Under the pieces are notes generated by a model. It was not told where the DNA came from. It ran no database searches and saw nothing but the letters and a program-made list of their open reading frames with translations. From Sphingomonadales bacterium (GTDB lineage: Bacteria > Pseudomonadota > Alphaproteobacteria > Sphingomonadales > Sphingomonadaceae), in assembly GCA_013297725.1 (NCBI GenBank), contig JAAFIB010000015.1, positions 1-45,584 of the forward strand: a DNA stretch of 45,584 nucleotides, given 5' to 3'. Position numbers and translations under genes: made by a program. This document shows positions 1-7,812 of this stretch, piece after piece. Every line of letters begins with the position of its first letter. Within the stretch, counting starts at the first letter, position 1.

Positions 1-49
1 GATGTACATGTCCAAAAAGGGCGCGCGTGTCGCAGGAGAATATTGGTCG

Positions 50-763
50 ATGTTCAACAATTTTATCGACTATCTGGATTCGATCAAAGAACGCGATCCC
101 GCGCCACGCTCACGCTGGGAGATCATTTTCTATCCCGGTGTTTGGGCGCTTGGGCTGCACCGCGTTGCGCATTGGCTGTTCCGCGGGGAGATGTTTTTTC
201 TGGCGCGGTTTGTGAATCACTTTGCGCGGTTCTTGACGGCGATTGATATCCACCCCGGTGCAAAAATCGGTCGCTATTTCTTTATCGACCACGGCTTTGT
301 TGTGATCGGCGAAACATCGGTGATCGGCGATAATGTGACAATTTATCAGGGTGCGACATTGGGCGGAACTAATCCGACAAACGGGCAGGGTGGTAAACGC
401 CATCCGACCATCGGCGATAATGTGATCATCAGCCTCGGTGCTGCTGTTCTTGGCCCAATTTATGTCGGTGCAAATAGCCGGGTTGGCGCGAATGCTGTTG
501 TTACCAAAGATGTTCCCGAAGGGGCAACGATGGTTGGCATTCCTGCACGCTCGACATTGGTAGAGGTCAAGCCAGAAACGCAAAGCTTTACGCCTTATGG
601 CACGCCGTGCAGCGAACGTTTTGATCCGTCGTCGCAAAAGCTGGAAATTCTGCAATGCGAAATGGAAACGATGCAAAAGCGTCTGACGCAGTTGTTGGAA
701 GAACGCGACGCTAACACGGCGAAACCTGCCCCCCGTAAAAAGGCGACGCGGAAGTCGGCTTGA
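50..763 (+). CDS. cysE: Serine O-acetyltransferase, EpsC type
   Basis: Cytosolic enzyme that acetylates L-serine with acetyl-CoA to give O-acetylserine, the first step of cysteine synthesis. The 237-residue protein has the left-handed beta-helix hexapeptide repeats of the family in its middle ([47 protein letters not shown]) and lacks the long N-terminal helical domain of E. coli CysE, which is the EpsC pattern. The C-terminus is a coiled, Lys-rich tail. The frame is open from base 2, but the ATG at 50 is preferred: AGGAG lies 11 bases upstream and the protein then begins with MFNNFIDYL, usual for sphingomonad homologues. It overlaps the next gene by 4 bases. Confidence 0.92.
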   Translation: MFNNFIDYLDSIKERDPAPRSRWEIIFYPGVWALGLHRVAHWLFRGEMFFLARFVNHFARFLTAIDIHPGAKIGRYFFIDHGFVVIGETSVIGDNVTIYQGATLGGTNPTNGQGGKRHPTIGDNVIISLGAAVLGPIYVGANSRVGANAVVTKDVPEGATMVGIPARSTLVEVKPETQSFTPYGTPCSERFDPSSQKLEILQCEMETMQKRLTQLLEERDANTAKPAPRKKATRKSA

Positions 764-1107
764 GCGCAACCGTCACCCCCTTTCCGTTACATGCCACGCG
801 ACCCCTGCAGGTCGGGTTTGACCGCGCTGAGCTGACCCGCATTCTCGATTTATATGGCCGTATGGTGGCGGCCGGAAAATGGCGCGATTACGCCATCGAC
901 CTTGGCCGCGACATGGCGGTCTTTTCCGCATTCAGGCGCAGTGCGGAACGTCCCGAATATCGCATCGTCAAAAACCCGGCCTTGCGCCAGAAACAAGGCA
1001 TGTGGGCGTTGATGGGCGAGGGCGGTGCCGTGCTAAAACGCGGGGCCGAACTGGGGCCAGTACTGGCACCTGTCGAGCGGAAGCTGTTGAAGTTGGTTGA
1101 GGGGTAA
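760..1107 (+). CDS. DUF2794 domain protein
   Basis: Small cytosolic protein of 115 residues that matches DUF2794, a family of unknown function found widely in alphaproteobacteria. The body has the usual pattern of a helix ([13 protein letters not shown]) followed by strands ending in [18 protein letters not shown]. The start is a TTG whose last two bases are also the first two of the stop codon of cysE (TTGA overlap), so the two genes are probably translationally coupled. No catalytic motif is visible, and the link with cysE is positional only. Confidence 0.85.
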   Translation: MSATVTPFPLHATRPLQVGFDRAELTRILDLYGRMVAAGKWRDYAIDLGRDMAVFSAFRRSAERPEYRIVKNPALRQKQGMWALMGEGGAVLKRGAELGPVLAPVERKLLKLVEG

Positions 1108-1234
1108 GCTGCCCCAATCGGCGCTGGTTGACTGTTTGTCGAAAAGGCCCGCCTGCTAGCCCGCAACCATTTGTGTTTGCTGCTGTCCAAGCTAATGTCC
1201 GCCTCTGAATTTCTGACTCTTGGGGAGTGAATAT

Positions 1235-4200
1235 ATGATCCGTAAATTTGCACTGGCGCTTGCTGTTTCTAGCATCGCTATAACCGGCAGCGCGATGGCG
1301 CAGAATAAGCCTGCACCCGTTGCAGACCTCGTCAAGCAAGTGAACATTCCATATGAAAAGTTTACGCTTCCCAATGGCTTGACAGTGCTAGTTAACGAAG
1401 ACCGTAAGGCGCCGATTGTGGCGGTGTCAATCTGGTATGGCGTGGGGTCGAAGCATGAGCCCAAGGGACAGACAGGTTTTGCCCATTTGTTTGAACACAT
1501 CATGTTCAATGGCAGCGAAAATGCACCGGGTGATTATTTCCAATATACCAAGAAAATCGGCGCGACCGATTTGAACGGTACGACATGGCTGGATCGGACA
1601 AACTATTTCCAAACTGTGCCCACCAACGCTTTGGAATCAGCGTTGTTCCTTGAAAGCGACCGCATGGGCCATTTGCTCGGCGGGATGACGAAAGAAAGCA
1701 TCGATAACCAGATTGGCGTTGTTTCCAATGAAAAGCGGCAGGGTGACAATCAGCCTTATGGCCTTGTCGAATACGCCCAGTCGGAAAATCTGTTCCCTGT
1801 TGGCCATCCCTATCACCACAGCACCATTGGCAGTTTGGAAGATTTGGCTGCAGCTAAGCTGGATGATTTCAAAAAGTGGTTCAAAGATTACTACGGCCCG
1901 AACAATTCGGTGCTTGTGCTGGCAGGCGATATCAATGCGGCGCAGGCAAGGCCGCTGGTTGAAAAATGGTTTGGTGACATTGCAAAGGGCCGCGATGTGC
2001 CCCCAGTCAACGCACCGATCCCGACGCTGGATGCTGCCAAAAAGATTGTCTTAAAAGACAAGGTGCCGGTGACACGCGTTTACCGGCAGTGGGTCGTCCC
2101 CGGCCTAGCTGATCCAGAATTTACCGCACTGCGGGCAGGGGCATCGGTGCTTGGTGGCTTGGCCAGTTCGCGGATGGATAACATTCTGGTCCGCGAGGAA
2201 CAGGTCGCTGTTGGTGTATCGGCCTATGTGCTGCCATTTGTGCACGCCAGCATGTTTTTGGTCACTGCTGATGTAAAGCCCGGAGGAAATGCTGAAGCAG
2301 TCGGCAAGCGACTCGATACGCTGATGGCGGATTTCATCAAGAACGGGCCAACTGCTGATGAAGTGCAGCGTGTCGCCTCTAGTGAAGCGGCAGCGCGGAT
2401 TGACGGGCTGGAACAGATCGGCGGGTTCGGGGGTAAAGCCGTCGCGCTTGCAGAGGGGCAGCTTTATACTGGTGATCCCGAATATTATAAAAAAGAGTTA
2501 GAGCGGCTTGCCGCGTTGAAGCCTGAGACGATTAAAGCTGCGATGCAAAAATGGCTGTCGCGGCCTGTGCTTGAAATCGTGGTCGAGCCCGGTGAGCGTG
2601 AAGCCTATACCGAAGTGGCAAGCGGCACCGGCGGCATTCGTACCGGCGGCCTATCCTCGCCTGCATTTTATTCGCCCCCCGGTGATGAACGGTTTGCCGG
2701 TTTGACTGCGTTTCAAGGTGCAGACCGCAGCAAAATGCCCGATCCGGGCTCTACGCCCAATGTCGATTTTCCCACTGTCGAAGAAGGCACGCTGAAAAAC
2801 GGTATCAAGGTTTTCTTTGCAAAGCGGAACGCTGTGCCATCGGTGCGCGTCGCTGTCAGCTTTGATGCAGGCTATGCTGCCGATCCGGTGGATAAGCGCG
2901 GTATGGCCTCGATGCTGAACAGTTTGCTGTCCGAAGGAACAACGACACTGACGGCGACCCAATTGGCCGAAACCGAAGAACGCCTTGGTGCTGACGTCAG
3001 CGTCGGCAGCTCGCAAGACCGCACTGTAGCCAGCGTTCGCGCGATTAAGCCAAACCTTGCGGCATCGCTTGCGCTGCTTGCGGACGTTGTCAAAAACCCT
3101 GCGCTTGCGGATAAAGAGATTGAACGTGTTCGCATTCAGCAGCTGACCCGTATTGCTGGCGAGAAAGCACAGCCACAAGGAATTGCGTCGCGTAACCTGC
3201 CGGGGATTATCTACGGTGCAGCACATCCATATGGTGGCCCGGCGTCGGGCAGTGGCGATGCCGCCGCTGTGCAATCGTTGACACGCGCAGACCTTGCGGC
3301 GTTCCACGGAGCATGGATGCACCCGTCAAAGGCGGAGATTTTTGTTGTCGGTGATACGACACTGAAAGACGTGACCGCGCTGTTGAATAAGGAATTCGGC
3401 AATTGGAAACCGGCAGCAAAGCCAGCACCGGCGAAGGCCTTTACTGCTGCAATCCCTGAACAAAAGGGACGGATCATCCTGTTCGACCGCCCCAATTCGC
3501 CGCAATCAATGATCATGGCTGGGCAGGTTTTAAACGTGAAGGGCAGCGACGATCTGCTCACCTTCCGCGCCGCCAATGATGTGTTTGGTGGTGATTTTAC
3601 CGCGCGGCTGAACATGGATCTGCGCGAAACTAAAGGCTGGTCCTATGGCACCTATTCGCAAATCCCCAGCCGTGCGGATCGCATTGCATTTGGCATTGCT
3701 GCACCGGTTCAAACCAACCAGACCGGGCCGTCGGTCGCGGCGCTGATGGGGCATCTGAAGGATTTCACCGGAGACAAGGGCGTAACCAGCGCCGAGCGTG
3801 ATCTGACCGTCAATGGCAATATCCTAGAATTGCCGGGCAGCTATGAATTATCGGGCTCGGTCATGGGACAGATGCAGTCCGACCGTTTGAACAAACGCCC
3901 CTTCACTTATGTCGAAACGTTGTCGGGACGCTACGGCAAGCTAACACCGGCGGAGATGACGGCCGCGTTCAAAGCGAAAGTTGATCCGGGCAAGTTCACT
4001 TGGTTTGTCGTTGGTGATGCAGCAAAGGTGAAATCGCAGTTGGAAACACTCGGTTTGCCGATTGAAATGGCCGCCGATGATGCTAACAAAGCCACTGCTA
4101 ACAACGATGTTACTAGCAATGCAAAATGCCCCACTAAAGAGAGGAATTCAGAGATGGCAGCAGTAGATGGCGATTGGGACGTTACAATCAAAAGCCCGAT

Positions 4201-4456
4201 GGGCGACCAGAAATCGGTTTTCACCGTCACCAGTGATGGCGGCAGCTTTTCCGGTAAAGTCGCAGGTTCGCTTGGATCAATGGATGTCAAAGACGGCACT
4301 GTCGATGGCAACACTTTGAGCTGGAAAATGGACATGACTGTGCCGATGCCAATGACATTGGAAGGCACCGCAACTGTCGATGGCGACAATATCAGCGGCG
4401 AAGTAAAGGCGGGCGCCTTTGGTTCGATGGCAATGAGCGGTTGCCGCAAAGCTTAA
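1235..4456 (+). CDS. Secreted M16 zinc peptidase with extra C-terminal domain (probable fusion)
   Basis: Pitrilysin/insulinase-type metalloprotease of 1073 residues. The ATG at 1235 follows GGGGAG at 1222-1227 and starts a signal peptide (MIRKFALALAVSSIAITGSAMA) for export. The inverted zinc motif HLFEH lies at residues 84-88, with the catalytic Glu at 87. A second, inactive M16 half (no HxxEH) fills about residues 510-950, giving the two-lobed architecture of periplasmic M16B proteins. Residues from about 974 form an unrelated beta-rich domain of 100 residues after a low-complexity linker; an internal ATG at 4154 has a good ribosome site just upstream, which suggests that two genes were joined. 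The physiological substrate is unknown. Confidence 0.93.
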   Translation: MIRKFALALAVSSIAITGSAMAQNKPAPVADLVKQVNIPYEKFTLPNGLTVLVNEDRKAPIVAVSIWYGVGSKHEPKGQTGFAHLFEHIMFNGSENAPGDYFQYTKKIGATDLNGTTWLDRTNYFQTVPTNALESALFLESDRMGHLLGGMTKESIDNQIGVVSNEKRQGDNQPYGLVEYAQSENLFPVGHPYHHSTIGSLEDLAAAKLDDFKKWFKDYYGPNNSVLVLAGDINAAQARPLVEKWFGDIAKGRDVPPVNAPIPTLDAAKKIVLKDKVPVTRVYRQWVVPGLADPEFTALRAGASVLGGLASSRMDNILVREEQVAVGVSAYVLPFVHASMFLVTADVKPGGNAEAVGKRLDTLMADFIKNGPTADEVQRVASSEAAARIDGLEQIGGFGGKAVALAEGQLYTGDPEYYKKELERLAALKPETIKAAMQKWLSRPVLEIVVEPGEREAYTEVASGTGGIRTGGLSSPAFYSPPGDERFAGLTAFQGADRSKMPDPGSTPNVDFPTVEEGTLKNGIKVFFAKRNAVPSVRVAVSFDAGYAADPVDKRGMASMLNSLLSEGTTTLTATQLAETEERLGADVSVGSSQDRTVASVRAIKPNLAASLALLADVVKNPALADKEIERVRIQQLTRIAGEKAQPQGIASRNLPGIIYGAAHPYGGPASGSGDAAAVQSLTRADLAAFHGAWMHPSKAEIFVVGDTTLKDVTALLNKEFGNWKPAAKPAPAKAFTAAIPEQKGRIILFDRPNSPQSMIMAGQVLNVKGSDDLLTFRAANDVFGGDFTARLNMDLRETKGWSYGTYSQIPSRADRIAFGIAAPVQTNQTGPSVAALMGHLKDFTGDKGVTSAERDLTVNGNILELPGSYELSGSVMGQMQSDRLNKRPFTYVETLSGRYGKLTPAEMTAAFKAKVDPGKFTWFVVGDAAKVKSQLETLGLPIEMAADDANKATANNDVTSNAKCPTKERNSEMAAVDGDWDVTIKSPMGDQKSVFTVTSDGGSFSGKVAGSLGSMDVKDGTVDGNTLSWKMDMTVPMPMTLEGTATVDGDNISGEVKAGAFGSMAMSGCRKA
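4154..4456 (+). CDS. Internal ORF: small beta-rich domain with its own ribosome site
   Basis: In-frame 3' segment of the M16 gene that could be translated by itself. AGGA at 4142-4145 stands 8 bases before the ATG at 4154, and the resulting 100-residue protein (beginning MAAVDGDWDV) has a complete, regular beta-strand pattern with repeated D-G-T/N turns, like a small lipocalin-like or jelly-roll domain of unknown function. No signal peptide is present, so on its own it would stay in the cytosol, whereas as the M16 C-terminus it would be exported. Whether it is made separately, only as a fusion, or both cannot be decided from sequence. Confidence 0.4.
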   Translation: MAAVDGDWDVTIKSPMGDQKSVFTVTSDGGSFSGKVAGSLGSMDVKDGTVDGNTLSWKMDMTVPMPMTLEGTATVDGDNISGEVKAGAFGSMAMSGCRKA

Positions 4457-4464
4457 GCTACTTA

Positions 4465-4488
4465 GCCCCTCCTCTTTAGAGGAGGGGC
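4465..4488. repeat. REP-like hairpin after the M16 gene
   Basis: Perfect inverted repeat with 10-base arms (GCCCCTCCTC and GAGGAGGGGC) around a 4-base loop. It is followed to about 4534 by a GC-rich tail ending in GGGGTGGGGC, the layout of intergenic palindromes I associate with sphingomonads. No T-run follows, so it is not a classical terminator, though it may protect the 3' end of the transcript. Confidence 0.6.
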
Positions 4489-4577
4489 AGTGAGACTTAG
4501 CGCCGTAAGGTGCTTAGTCGCAGCGGGGTGGGGCTCTTAAGCGTTCCATTCTAAAACACTTTTAATTTAATACACTG

Positions 4578-4605
4578 GGCCGCTTTCCTGCAATGGGAAG
4601 CGGCC
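4578..4605 (+). terminator. Probable terminator hairpin before tspO
   Basis: An 11-base stem (GGCCGCTTTCC with GGGAAGCGGCC, one mismatch) encloses a 6-base loop and is followed by TTGTC and a T-richer stretch. It lies downstream of the M16 gene on the same strand. The weak T-tract makes it a moderate candidate. Confidence 0.45.
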
Positions 4606-4673
4606 TTGTCGTATCTGTTTGCTATCCCTATGAATATCTGTGACGATTACTCGAAATAGAAAGTGATGTTTGT

Positions 4674-5228
4674 ATGAGCCAGCTCGCATCTCCCGGCCAG
4701 CTTCGCATGTCGCTAATCCGATGGGCTTTATTTGTTATTCCCACGATTATGTTTCTTGGCTTTTTGTCAGGCACGATGTCGGGGTCTGGCGAGAATAACC
4801 GTTGGTTTCAGGAACTGATCAGGCCCGAGGCGCAACCACCGGGCTGGGCTTTTGGTGTTGTCTGGCCAATCCTGTATTTCATGACGGGACTTGCCTTTGC
4901 GATCATCCTTAACGCACGCGGCGCACCGCAGCGCGGGCTGGCGATCGGCTTGTTCCTGACACAATTGTTGCTCAACCTGTTTTGGTCGCCGCTGTTTTTT
5001 GGTCAGCATCAAGTGACCAATGCCTTTTACCTGATCATCCTGATTTTCCTCACCGCACTTGGCACGACGCTGGTCTTTGGCCGCATTCGTAAGGCGGCAG
5101 CGTGGCTGATGGTGCCCTATCTGGCGTGGCTTAGTTTCGCGACGATCCTGAATTACCAGATCGACCAATTGAACCCTGACGCTGAACGCCTATATGTTCC
5201 TGCAGCAAGTGAACCAATCGGAGGCTAA
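4674..5228 (+). CDS. tspO: TspO/MBR family membrane protein
   Basis: Tryptophan-rich sensory protein with five predicted membrane helices (about residues 13-33, 58-78, 90-110, 114-134 and 140-160), homologous to the mitochondrial translocator protein. The family binds porphyrins and other tetrapyrroles; in Rhodobacter it modulates photosynthesis genes in response to oxygen. The diagnostic segment PPGWAFGVVWPILYFMTG is intact, as is the later NLFWSPLFF motif. At 184 residues it is a little longer than typical because of N- and C-terminal tails. It ends 4 bases before the ubiK start. A ferrochelatase gene occurs elsewhere in the window but is not adjacent. Confidence 0.92.
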   Translation: MSQLASPGQLRMSLIRWALFVIPTIMFLGFLSGTMSGSGENNRWFQELIRPEAQPPGWAFGVVWPILYFMTGLAFAIILNARGAPQRGLAIGLFLTQLLLNLFWSPLFFGQHQVTNAFYLIILIFLTALGTTLVFGRIRKAAAWLMVPYLAWLSFATILNYQIDQLNPDAERLYVPAASEPIGG

Positions 5229-5232
5229 GGCC

Positions 5233-5562
5233 GTGCAGAGTGAAAAACGTATTTTCGACGATCTGTCAAAAGTCATCACCGGTATCGCTGGAACCGTCGC
5301 CGGCATGGGGCGCGAAGCCGAGGCAGGCATCAAAGACCGCGCCCGCGAATGGGTGTCGGGCGTTGAAGGTGTATCGCGTGAAGAATTTGACGCGGTAAAA
5401 GCGATGGCGGCAACAGCGCGCGCAGAGGCAGATGCGTTAAAGGCACGTGTTGCTGCATTGGAGGCTGCTTTAGGCGTAAAGGCCGCTCCAAAAGCTGCTG
5501 CACCAAAGGCAAAAGCTGCGCCCAAAGCGAAAGCTGCCGCAAAACCAAAGGCTGCAAAATAG
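5233..5562 (+). CDS. ubiK: UbiK/BMFP accessory factor
   Basis: Small coiled-coil protein of 109 residues belonging to the BMFP (brucella membrane fusogenic protein) / UbiK family, an accessory factor of ubiquinone biosynthesis that assembles with UbiJ and lipids in enterobacteria. The core has an amphipathic N-terminal helix (RIFDDLSKVITGIAGTVAGM) and the VSREEFDAVKAMAATARAE segment that leads into a coiled coil. The C-terminus is a low-complexity Ala/Lys/Pro tail of about 30 residues, typical of alphaproteobacterial homologues. The GTG at 5233 is chosen because GGAGG lies 8 bases upstream (5220-5224) and the protein then starts at the conserved MQSEKRIFDDL; an upstream ATG at 5194 falls inside tspO. 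Confidence 0.85.
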   Translation: MQSEKRIFDDLSKVITGIAGTVAGMGREAEAGIKDRAREWVSGVEGVSREEFDAVKAMAATARAEADALKARVAALEAALGVKAAPKAAAPKAKAAPKAKAAAKPKAAK

Positions 5563-5706
5563 CGTGGTAGAGTTACGCCCTTCGATGAAGGGTTTGTGAC
5601 CTTATCCACAACCCGCCCACAGACTTGTGCTGTTGCCAGTCGAAGGCGGCTTGCGCGCGATTCGTGCAAGGTGCATTCATCAGCCCAACAACAAAGCAGG
5701 GCCGCA

Positions 5707-6219
5707 ATGCGCGATCAGGAAGAAGAATTTACCGAGTCAGAGCGCGAGGAATCCGCGCCACTCGATATGCTTGCCGCCCTTTTTGAGGCGCGCGGCTGGG
5801 AATATGATGTTATCAGCGATGAAGAAGTCACCGCTGAATTCAAAGGCAGCTGGACCAGCTATCAACTTCGCGCAATCTGGCGCGAAGAGGATAATGCGCT
5901 GCAATTGTTGGTCTTTCCAGACGTCACTGCGCCAACGGATAAGCACGAAACCATCTATAAAGCGCTTGGCCTTATTAACGAGCAACTCTGGCTCGGTCAC
6001 TTCGATCTATGGTCGCAAAATGGCATAATCCTGTTCCGCCACGGCAGCCTGCTTCCGCCCAACGGCATGCTGGGTGTCGATCAAGCTCAGACGATCATCG
6101 ACGTAGCGCTGGATGAATGCGAACGGTTCTACCCAGTGTTCCAGTTTATCATCTGGGGCGGCAAGAGCCCGGAGGATGCGCTAGCTGCGGCGCTGATCGA
6201 GACGCACGGGGAGGCGTAA
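5707..6219 (+). CDS. YbjN domain protein
   Basis: Cytosolic protein of 170 residues of the YbjN family (type III secretion chaperone-like fold), function not established; E. coli YbjN affects motility and stress phenotypes. It starts with a strongly acidic stretch, followed by LDMLAALFEARGWEYDVISD and the alternating strands and helices of the fold, ending with FYPVFQFIIWGGKSPEDAL, a conserved C-terminal signature. The ATG at 5707 is chosen over an in-frame ATG at 5596, because the intervening residues are Arg/Ser-rich and do not look like protein. The 144 bases before it hold only a lone DnaA-box-like 9-mer. Confidence 0.85.
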   Translation: MRDQEEEFTESEREESAPLDMLAALFEARGWEYDVISDEEVTAEFKGSWTSYQLRAIWREEDNALQLLVFPDVTAPTDKHETIYKALGLINEQLWLGHFDLWSQNGIILFRHGSLLPPNGMLGVDQAQTIIDVALDECERFYPVFQFIIWGGKSPEDALAAALIETHGEA

Positions 6220-6222
6220 GCC

Positions 6223-6630
6223 TCACCCCCGCTTCAACAAGTAATGCAAGGTCGCAATTGCCATCGGCTTTGCCGGATCATCCTGCCACGCGCTTGACTG
6301 CACATTGGCCATTGTGCGGCCCAAACGCGTGATTGCGCCGACGGCATAGCTGATCTGCGGAGTGCCGCCGCGCATGAAATCCACGGTGACGTTCACCTGT
6401 TTGAACCGCGCTTCGTCGCTGCGTTCGCGCAGGGCGTGTGCAATCGCTGCAACGGCGGCCATTTCCAGCAGCCCTGATATAGCCCCGCCATGCAAAAAAC
6501 CCGGACGCCCCTGCACTTTCTGGGCAAACGGCATCACGATCAGCGGCGAGCCATCGTGCCGCCCGGATAAAGTCATATCCAGGCTTTGAGCATAGGGTGG
6601 CAGTTGCAGGCCGCTAAGCGTGTCAGTCAT
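6223..6630 (-). CDS. PaaI-type hotdog thioesterase (1)
   Basis: Acyl-CoA thioesterase of the hotdog fold, 135 residues. The motif GFLHGGAISGLLEMAA matches the PaaI active-site loop (HGG, followed by the long hotdog helix), and the VNVTVDFMRGG strand is also characteristic. It would hydrolyse short or aromatic acyl-CoA esters; the substrate cannot be read from sequence. Its ATG overlaps the stop of the preceding gene by 4 bases (ATGA), so it is translationally coupled to a paralogous thioesterase. Confidence 0.87.
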   Translation of the reverse strand: MTDTLSGLQLPPYAQSLDMTLSGRHDGSPLIVMPFAQKVQGRPGFLHGGAISGLLEMAAVAAIAHALRERSDEARFKQVNVTVDFMRGGTPQISYAVGAITRLGRTMANVQSSAWQDDPAKPMAIATLHYLLKRG

Positions 6631-7091
6631 GATATTCTGTCGCCGATGCGGATGAATGTCCCCGTCGCATAGGCGAGAGGTTCGTTGATATCGCCATTAT
6701 GCGCAATGCCGCGAACAAAGGCCATGCTGTGGGTCAAGTGATAGCACATGCCGCGTCCAAAAACCTTTGCTCCTTTCGGCGATGGGCGCAGATAATCGAG
6801 CCGCAGGTCCATTGTCACTTGCGGACGGAACTCGCCAAGCCGGTTCCAGATCGAAAGCGATGTCGCATTGTCCATGAGGCTGATGATGGCCGACGATGCG
6901 AGCACTCCAGACTCCGGGTCTCCCACCAAATCCTCGCGCCAATCGAGCGACAGTTCGACCCATTCCGGGCTATGCCCTGCATATGCCATACCGAGATGTC
7001 CGCCATGTCCGAATTGGCTAATCATGCGCATGATTAACGCAGGGTCAAAGCCATCGGGCATCGGTAATTTGGAGAGATCAACGCCTGACAT
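6627..7091 (-). CDS. PaaI-type hotdog thioesterase (2)
   Basis: Second hotdog-fold thioesterase-like protein, 154 residues, diverged from its neighbour. The catalytic loop of PaaI (HGG) is replaced here by GVLASSAIISLMDNATSLS: the hotdog helix and the Asp/Asn of the DNA turn are visible, but the usual His-Gly-Gly is not. RPQVTMDLRLDYLRPSP is the standard strand. It may act as a partner of the other paralogue in a mixed oligomer, or on a different acyl group; both are inference. It lies 3 bases downstream of the PPOX gene, so the three genes probably form one transcript. Confidence 0.82.
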   Translation of the reverse strand: MSGVDLSKLPMPDGFDPALIMRMISQFGHGGHLGMAYAGHSPEWVELSLDWREDLVGDPESGVLASSAIISLMDNATSLSIWNRLGEFRPQVTMDLRLDYLRPSPKGAKVFGRGMCYHLTHSMAFVRGIAHNGDINEPLAYATGTFIRIGDRIS

Positions 7092-7094
7092 CGA

Positions 7095-7655
7095 TCAGCT
7101 TTCTGGTCCAAAATAGCGGGCTGTGGTGCGCGTTGGGATGCCATCGATGCTGGTGTTGCGGCCTGCCACTTTCTCCATCCAATCGGCTTCTGGCAAATTG
7201 GCATGTGCTTTTTTCAACGTCTCGCGTTCGCGGTCAAACTCCATAAAGGGTATGCCCCAGCCACAGCTTGTTTGAATGCTCTCGACATCAATGACGAATA
7301 TCTGGCGCGTACCGGAGAAAATCTCGAAATTCCCAGCTAGGTCGTTCCAGTTTTCATCTTGTGGCAGGACGGCGATGCCGCGCCCATAAATGCGCAGGAT
7401 CAACGCAGGCCGATCAAAATTGCAGAACATCACAGTGATGCGTCCGTCCACTGAGAGGTGCGCGTGTGTTTCGTTCCCCGATCCAGCGAGATCGAGATAG
7501 GCAACCTGTGTGGGTGACAGTACCCGAAACGCGTCATAGCCCTTTGGCGACAGGTTGATCCGTCCATCGGCGGCAGCAGTGGCGGTAAAAAAGACCGGCT
7601 GCTTGCCAATCATCTCAACATGCTTGTCGTTTAGCGCTTCGAAGAATTCAGCCAT
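7095..7655 (-). CDS. Pyridoxamine 5'-phosphate oxidase family protein
   Basis: Flavin-binding split-barrel protein of 186 residues of the PPOX family. The N-terminal half carries the FMN-site strand arrangement (QPVFFTATAAADGRINLSPKG then VAYLDLAGSGNETHAHL). The C-terminal half includes CGWGIPFMEFDRERETL, typical of the sphingomonad/actinobacterial subgroup rather than of true PdxH. It probably binds FMN, F420 or heme-like cofactors; the reaction is unknown. It is the first gene of a three-gene minus-strand group with two thioesterases. Confidence 0.83.
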   Translation of the reverse strand: MAEFFEALNDKHVEMIGKQPVFFTATAAADGRINLSPKGYDAFRVLSPTQVAYLDLAGSGNETHAHLSVDGRITVMFCNFDRPALILRIYGRGIAVLPQDENWNDLAGNFEIFSGTRQIFVIDVESIQTSCGWGIPFMEFDRERETLKKAHANLPEADWMEKVAGRNTSIDGIPTRTTARYFGPES

Positions 7656-7710
7656 GTCGAGACCATGGCAAATGGAATAGAAGCCGTCCAGTGCGCTGCT
7701 CTAAGAATAT

Positions 7711-7801
7711 CGTCATCCTGAACTTGTTTCACCTGTGGTGACTGCGTTCCAGGATAACAAACCACCGCCGCGTGTTATCCTGAAACAAGTTCAGGATGAC
7801 G
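7711..7801. repeat. Palindromic repeat family A, copy 1 (with insertion)
   Basis: Inverted repeat with perfect 21-base outer arms: CGTCATCCTGAACTTGTTTC plus A at 7711-7731, mirrored at 7781-7801. Two more copies lie at 34775 and 36198. In those copies the arm continues straight into GGATAAC; here 20 extra bases at 7732-7751 separate the two parts of the left arm, so this copy carries a small insertion. Confidence 0.9.
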
Positions 7802-7812
7802 AATAATGGAGG

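Noticed and set aside
5602-5610. TTATCCACA, a perfect DnaA box between ubiK and the YbjN gene
   Set aside because: A single 9-mer without companion boxes, AT-rich unwinding region or origin-linked genes is expected by chance; not evidence for an origin.
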